DNA from: Ruminiclostridium hungatei
GTDB lineage: Bacteria; Bacillota; Clostridia; Acetivibrionales; DSM-1351
Assembly (NCBI RefSeq): GCF_002051585.1
Contig: NZ_MZGX01000034.1
Coordinates: 1 to 53,098, forward strand
DNA length: 53,098 nucleotides
Reading direction: 5' to 3'
The position numbers and the translations under genes are program-made. Each line of letters opens with the position of its first letter. Within the stretch, counting starts at the first letter, position 1. Below the pieces are notes generated by a model. That model made no database searches and had not been told where the DNA came from. It worked only from the letters and a program-made list of their open reading frames with translations. This document shows, one piece after another, positions 49,580 to 53,098 of the stretch.

Positions 49580-50533
49580 TTGCAGAATGCAGAAGTAATA
49601 ATTGTTTATTTTACCATTTACAGTGTTATTGGATGGGTATGTGAAGTCATTTACTGTTCATTGCTGGCAAAAAGGATTGTAAACAGAGGTTTTTTGGCCG
49701 GTCCTGTCTGTCCTGTCTATGGATTTGGGGCCCTTTTCATTATCTGGATACTGGAACCGGTTGCATTCAGCATTCCCATCATATTTATAAGCAGCATTGT
49801 AATTACAAGCACAGTTGAATATGTGACAGGCTGGCTGCTTGAAACCTTTTTCGGGACAAGGTGGTGGGATTACAGTCAAAACAGGTTTAATCTTGAAGGC
49901 CGGGTATGCCTTAAGAATTCCATATACTTCGGTATCATGAGCGTCCTGCTGATCAAGGTGGCGCATCCGTTCACGGAATATATGGTTTCAAGCCTGCCTG
50001 CCGGATATTTAAAAATTATGGTATTGCTGCTGCTGGCGGCATTTATAGTTGACAGCATCTTTACCTTGAATACACTGGTAAATCTTAATGAGCGGCTCAG
50101 AAGGCTGTATGAGTTTACAGAAGAACTCCGCAGGAATGCGGATATCGGAGAGTGGTTCAACGAAAGGGAATTTCTCAAAAGCTTTGAAAAGCTGAAGGTA
50201 ATCATAGAAGAGGGCAAAGCCGGACTGAACCAAAAGATAGAAGAAGGCAAAACCGGCTTGAGCCAAAAGATAGAAGAAGGCAAAGCTGGCCTGAGCCAAA
50301 AGATAGAAGAAGGCAAAGCCGGTTTGAACCAGAAAATAGAAGAAAGTAAAATTGATATAAATAAGAAGCTCAGGGAGAAGTTTGAAGCCCTCACTTCCAA
50401 AAAGGGCAGCGGACAAAGACTGATCCGCGCTTTTCCTCATATGCGGAGCATAAGGTATAACGTGCAGCTTAGCCATTTGAAAGAAGTCCTTAAGGATATA
50501 AAAAGAGATCTGAAGCAAAAAGTAATGAAGTAA
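49580..50533 (+). CDS. CmpB-type membrane protein with tandem hendecad repeat
   Basis: 317-residue protein of the PF06541 family (often called putative ABC transporter permease CmpB). The first 165 residues hold five or six membrane helices with the conserved YSVIGWVCEVIYCS, GPVCPVYGFGAL and EYVTGWLLE-x-FFG-x-RWWDYS motifs. After residue about 208 it continues as a coiled coil containing four perfect or near-perfect 11-residue repeats (IEEGKAGLNQK) at 50204-50335 and a decayed fifth copy. TTG start with GGGGGAG 7 bases upstream. The cytoplasmic tail may contact the ABC or wall machinery; unproven. Confidence 0.82.
   Translation: MQNAEVIIVYFTIYSVIGWVCEVIYCSLLAKRIVNRGFLAGPVCPVYGFGALFIIWILEPVAFSIPIIFISSIVITSTVEYVTGWLLETFFGTRWWDYSQNRFNLEGRVCLKNSIYFGIMSVLLIKVAHPFTEYMVSSLPAGYLKIMVLLLLAAFIVDSIFTLNTLVNLNERLRRLYEFTEELRRNADIGEWFNEREFLKSFEKLKVIIEEGKAGLNQKIEEGKTGLSQKIEEGKAGLSQKIEEGKAGLNQKIEESKIDINKKLREKFEALTSKKGSGQRLIRAFPHMRSIRYNVQLSHLKEVLKDIKRDLKQKVMK
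50204..50335 (+). repeat. Four tandem 33-bp repeats (11-residue hendecads)
   Basis: Consecutive 33-bp units at 50204, 50237, 50270 and 50303 encode IEEGK-x-GL-x-QK with only N/S and A/T changes. A divergent fifth unit follows (50336-50368). The 11-residue period is that of a right-handed coiled coil, and copy number may vary between strains. Confidence 0.9.
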
Positions 50534-50561
50534 TTAGGATAGTAATCAATAATTAATAAGT

Positions 50562-50599
50562 AATCCTGTTCAGTTCTAACTGCCGAACAGGATTTTTTT
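50562..50599 (+). terminator. Terminator after the CmpB-type gene
   Basis: AATCCTGTTC (50562-50571) pairs with GAACAGGATT (50585-50594), followed by a T tract. Confidence 0.88.
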
Positions 50600-50605
50600 A
50601 GTTTA

Positions 50606-50665
50606 TTGACAATAGATATTTATTATGTATATACTGTATATGTAACATGTATAACAGTATATACA
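50606..50665 (+). promoter_or_regulatory. GntR/YtrA-type promoter and operator
   Basis: TTGACA (50606-50611) and TATACT (50630-50635), 18 bases apart. A perfect 12-bp inverted repeat, TGTATATACTGT (50626-50637) with ACAGTATATACA (50654-50665), covers the -10 and start site. This fits autorepression by the GntR protein encoded next. Confidence 0.8.
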
Positions 50666-50683
50666 TTGAACTGGAGGAATTAA

Positions 50684-51067
50684 GTGAAAATAATTATTTC
50701 CAATACATCGGGGATACCCATTTATGAGCAGATAAAGGAGCAGATAAAAAGTGCCATTCTTTCAGGGGAAGTTGAAGAAAATGAACTGCTGCCTTCTCTG
50801 AGGCAGCTTGCCAGAGATTTGAAAATCAGTGTCCTGACCACGACCAGGGCATATACCGAGCTGGAGCAGGAGGGCTTTGTCACCAATGTTCAGGGTAAGG
50901 GCTGCTACGTTATGGGAAGAGGCTCGGAGCTCATCCGGGAACAATTGCTCAGAGAAGTTGAAGATAATCTGACTGCGGCAATAAAAGCTGCCGGAAGAGC
51001 AGGAATATCTGAAGAAGAACTTGTAAAAATGCTCGGCATACTTATGGAGGAGGATGAAAATGAGTAA
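50684..51067 (+). CDS. GntR-family (YtrA-type) transcriptional repressor
   Basis: 127-residue regulator with an N-terminal winged helix (about 8-75: PIYEQIKEQIKSAILSGEV, LPSLRQLARDLKISVLTTTRAYTELEQEGF) and a short C-terminal dimer helix, the size of the YtrA subfamily. Such proteins repress adjacent ABC transporter genes that respond to cell-envelope antibiotics. GTG start at 50684 with GGAGG 9 bases upstream. Its end overlaps the ATPase gene by 8 bases. The operator upstream supports autoregulation. Confidence 0.92.
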   Translation: MKIIISNTSGIPIYEQIKEQIKSAILSGEVEENELLPSLRQLARDLKISVLTTTRAYTELEQEGFVTNVQGKGCYVMGRGSELIREQLLREVEDNLTAAIKAAGRAGISEEELVKMLGILMEEDENE

Positions 51068-51911
51068 TGCTATTGAAATTCAGGGATTAAAAAAGGAATA
51101 TGACAAATTTACGCTTGAGGATATAAGCTTTTCTCTGCCCCAGGGATATATCATGGGGCTGATAGGGCCAAACGGATCGGGAAAGACCACTACAATAAAG
51201 CTGATGCTGAACATGCTGAAAAAAAACGCCGGAAGTATAAAAATATTAGGTATGGACAGTATTAACGACCAGAATAAGATAAAAGAAAATATGGGAGCTG
51301 TTTTTGACGCCAATTACTTTGTTCAGGACTGGACTGTCAGGCAGGTGGAAAAATCCGTGGGAATTTTTTATAAATCCTGGGACAGCAGAAAATTCAGGGA
51401 GATGTCTGAAAAATTCAGCCTTAATCTGAATAAAAAAATCAAAGAGCTTTCAAGAGGCATGCAGATGAAATTAATGCTTGCCTGTGCTTTCTCCCACGAT
51501 GCAAGGCTTCTTATACTGGATGAACCCACAAGCGGTCTGGACCCGGTTGCAAGGGATGAACTGCTGGAAATCCTGTCGGAATTCATACAGGACGGTACGA
51601 GAAGTGTGCTCTTTTCCACTCATATAACCTCAGACCTGGACAAAATTGCCGATTACCTGACCTTCATCAACAATGGAAGTCTGTTTTATACAGGTCCCAA
51701 GGATGATTTTACAGATGGCTTCAGGATGGTTAAAGGGGGCAAGGATGAACTCAGCCACAGGCTGGAAGAGAAGCTTCTCGGTATCAGAAGATATTCCACC
51801 GGCTTCGAAGGACTTATCAGGAGTACAGATATCAGGGAATTCAGCCACCTGAGCTGCGAGCCTGTTTCAATCGATGACATTATAGTTTTCACAAGCAAAG
51901 GAGGCAATTGA
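51060..51911 (+). CDS. ABC transporter ATPase (YtrB/BcrA-like)
   Basis: 283-residue ATPase with Walker A (GPNGSGKTT near residue 36), signature ELSRGMQMKLMLACA (SRGMQ in place of SGGQ, common in this subfamily), Walker B (LLILDEPTSGLD) and H-loop (LFSTHITSDL). The C-terminal 80 residues form an additional regulatory domain. The ATG at 51060 lies 6 bases after GGAGGAGG; the ATG at 51054 is too close. Works with the permease that follows after one base. Confidence 0.92.
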   Translation: MSNAIEIQGLKKEYDKFTLEDISFSLPQGYIMGLIGPNGSGKTTTIKLMLNMLKKNAGSIKILGMDSINDQNKIKENMGAVFDANYFVQDWTVRQVEKSVGIFYKSWDSRKFREMSEKFSLNLNKKIKELSRGMQMKLMLACAFSHDARLLILDEPTSGLDPVARDELLEILSEFIQDGTRSVLFSTHITSDLDKIADYLTFINNGSLFYTGPKDDFTDGFRMVKGGKDELSHRLEEKLLGIRRYSTGFEGLIRSTDIREFSHLSCEPVSIDDIIVFTSKGGN

Positions 51912-51912
51912 A

Positions 51913-52569
51913 ATGAATAATGTTTTAAAAATGCTGAGACTGGATATTTCATTGATAAAGCCCTATTCAAAATCGCTGCTGGTGGTTTTCATAGCTCCCC
52001 TCATCATAATATACAGCACCCAGGATATTGTTTCGGGGTTTATATTCTGCATGAGTATTATGGCAATGACCTCCAATTATACATTTTCAATAGCTGAGAA
52101 AAACGATTTGAACAGACTATACGGCTTGCTGCCTGTCAGCAAGAAGGACATAGTTGCGGGCAGGTATCTGTTCTCAGCCCTTGCCGGGCTGATTGCGGTC
52201 ATATTCGGAAGCGTCATGGACATAACATTCTTCTTTCTGGCAAAAAGATCTTTTGAAATGGAGGAGGTAATTGTATCCGTCAGTGCGGGACTGACCATGT
52301 ACATGTTATTCACAGCAGTCCAGTTGCCTGCCTTTTTTAAATTCGGAGCCATCAAGGGGAGGTTCATATCCTTTATACCCTTTCTGGGGATTTTTCTGGT
52401 GGGAATAATGGCCAAGGGCCTTAAACCTGAGACAATGGAGAAGCTTTCAAGTATAGCAGTTTTAAATAATACAACCGCATTATTTGTAAGCTCCATACTT
52501 TTGGACATTGTACTTTACGGCATCTCAATGGGAATTGCACAGAGAATTTACGATAGAATGGAATTTTAA
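51913..52569 (+). CDS. ABC-2 type permease
   Basis: 218-residue integral membrane protein with six hydrophobic helices and the ABC-2 motif TFSIAEKNDLNRLYGLLPVSKKDIVAGRY near residue 65, typical of the ABC2_membrane_5 family. It begins one base after the ATPase gene. Together with GntR and the ATPase it forms a drug- or bacitracin-type efflux module, inferred from family. A strong terminator follows immediately. Confidence 0.87.
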   Translation: MNNVLKMLRLDISLIKPYSKSLLVVFIAPLIIIYSTQDIVSGFIFCMSIMAMTSNYTFSIAEKNDLNRLYGLLPVSKKDIVAGRYLFSALAGLIAVIFGSVMDITFFFLAKRSFEMEEVIVSVSAGLTMYMLFTAVQLPAFFKFGAIKGRFISFIPFLGIFLVGIMAKGLKPETMEKLSSIAVLNNTTALFVSSILLDIVLYGISMGIAQRIYDRMEF

Positions 52570-52570
52570 A

Positions 52571-52607
52571 AATAAAATGGCTGCCGGAAAAAGGCAGCCA
52601 TTTTATT
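52571..52607 (+). terminator. Terminator of the GntR-ABC operon
   Basis: 15-bp stem (52571-52585 with 52593-52607) including AAAATGGCTGCC/GGCAGCCATTTT, 2 bases after the permease stop. Confidence 0.9.
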
Positions 52608-52885
52608 TGTCATTAAAGGAGATGATCTATGAAAACTGCAACAATTAATCATTGCAGATAAAAAGGGAGTCGGCTAAAATATTTTTTCTTTACTCTGCCT
52701 CACCGAAAATTAATTATGTTCCATAGGTAATATAATAACTCCTGATATTGAAGGTAATGTGATATGAAAGTGAAGAAGCTGTGTAGAATACTGGAAAAAT
52801 AAAAAACTTGAAACAAGGGTTGTTTACGTGTAGAATATATATGCTGAAGTTAATCATTAATTTTTTACATTAACTCAGACTGCAT
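52608..52885. other. Intergenic stretch before tRNA-Ser
   Basis: About 280 AT-rich bases. AAGGAG (52617-52622) precedes a 10-codon ORF at 52629-52661, and another very short ATG frame lies near 52764; neither shows features of a gene. Nothing else is recognised. Confidence 0.5.
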
Positions 52886-52974
52886 GGAGAAGTATCGAAG
52901 TGGTCATAACGGTGCTGACTCGAAATCAGTTTGACGGAAACGTCACGTGGGTTCGAATCCCACCTTCTCCGCCA
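52886..52974 (+). tRNA. tRNA-Ser (CGA anticodon)
   Basis: 89-nt class II tRNA with encoded CCA: acceptor GGAGAAG/CTTCTCC, anticodon loop CTCGAAA (CGA), long variable arm TTTGACGGAAACGTCAC, T-loop TTCGAAT. Two hairpin terminators follow. Confidence 0.95.
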
Positions 52975-52984
52975 CAATTTGTCT

Positions 52985-53011
52985 GAAAAGTCCGATTTTG
53001 TCGGGCTTTTC
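52985..53011 (+). terminator. Terminator after tRNA-Ser
   Basis: GAAAAG-T-CCGA (52985-52995) pairs with TCGG-G-CTTTTC (53001-53011) in an 11-nt hairpin directly after the tRNA. Confidence 0.7.
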
Positions 53012-53026
53012 GGCGTTTTAAGAATG

Positions 53027-53079
53027 AAAAACGGTACGAAATTGATGTGAAAAACCAATTTCGGTACCGTTTTTGTTTT
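53027..53079 (+). terminator. Second strong hairpin at the window edge
   Basis: AAAAACGGTAC-GAAATTG (53027-53044) pairs with CAATTTC-G-GTACCGTTTTT (53056-53074) with one bulged base and a following T tract; A-rich sequence on the other side allows termination from the right as well. Confidence 0.75.
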
Positions 53080-53098
53080 TATACAGGAATATTTTATG

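Noticed and set aside
52870-53058. 62-residue minus-strand frame containing RRRWDSNPRDVSV
   Set aside because: This is the antisense translation of the tRNA-Ser gene, a well-known false protein.
1-53098. CRISPR arrays, rRNA genes, insertion sequences or prophage
   Set aside because: No regularly spaced direct repeats, rRNA-like sequence, transposase or phage structural genes were seen.

Overview
The window looks like a chromosomal segment of a low-G+C, anaerobic, spore-forming Clostridia species. The best match from memory is a mesophilic cellulolytic Ruminiclostridium (the C. cellulolyticum / C. papyrosolvens group). The reasons are a six-subunit ferredoxin-linked Ech [NiFe]-hydrogenase, a YyaC-type sporulation protease, a Cthe_2159-type polysaccharide-binding beta-helix lipoprotein, copper-amine-oxidase-N/LysM surface proteins, a CD3324-family pair, strong GGAGG ribosome sites and frequent TTG/GTG starts. 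No database search was possible, so the organism call is inference.

Layout. (1) 0.35-7.6 kb: the echABCDEF operon, followed by hypA, a UPF0126/TRIC-type membrane protein and hypB. (2) 7.7-15.4 kb: methionine aminopeptidase, a PAS-PP2C phosphatase, yyaC, a strongly structured intergenic RNA candidate, small membrane and hypothetical proteins, rubredoxin, a class I amidotransferase-like hydrolase, an MscS channel with DUF951, and a Crp/Fnr regulator carrying an Fnr-like cysteine set. (3) 15.5-21.9 kb: a reactive oxygen/NO defence block of flavodiiron protein, Ric-type di-iron repair protein and DUF438-hemerythrin-PAS protein, then an orphan MASE3-PAS histidine kinase and a single-domain hemerythrin. 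The flavodiiron and hemerythrin promoters carry matching Crp/Fnr-type palindromes at identical spacing from the -10 box, so the Crp/Fnr protein probably activates both. (4) 21.9-28.2 kb: an ECF sigma factor with a DUF4179 protein, a 50-residue basic protein, and a four-gene ferric-siderophore ABC operon whose promoter holds a Fur-like sequence and a perfect 20-bp palindrome. (5) 28.3-38.8 kb, mostly minus strand: DUF4956, a VTC-type polyphosphate polymerase domain protein and the beta-helix lipoprotein, then a metallophosphoesterase, DUF4474, a diguanylate cyclase, ribokinase, a CDP-alcohol phosphatidyltransferase and a LysM protein. (6) 38.9-47.7 kb, an accessory region: a CBM25-like Cys-rich protein behind a foldable leader, a SUKH immunity gene beside a decayed toxin gene, two CD3324-family HTH genes each preceded by a short leader ORF and terminator hairpins, a protease-propeptide-like secreted protein, DUF3795, GNAT, several orphan small proteins, and tRNA-Lys and tRNA-Ser. 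(7) 47.9-53.1 kb: a dual-HD/HD-GYP protein, a CmpB-type membrane protein with a tandem 11-residue repeat, a GntR(YtrA)-ABC module with its own operator, and a second tRNA-Ser.

The strongest candidates for something not yet described are the attenuator-like leader architecture shared by the two CD3324-family genes (about 40.9-41.6 kb and 45.0-45.9 kb), the 142-nt base-paired RNA candidate at 10.66-10.80 kb, and the Crp/Fnr-controlled NO/O2 regulon with its duplicated promoter geometry.
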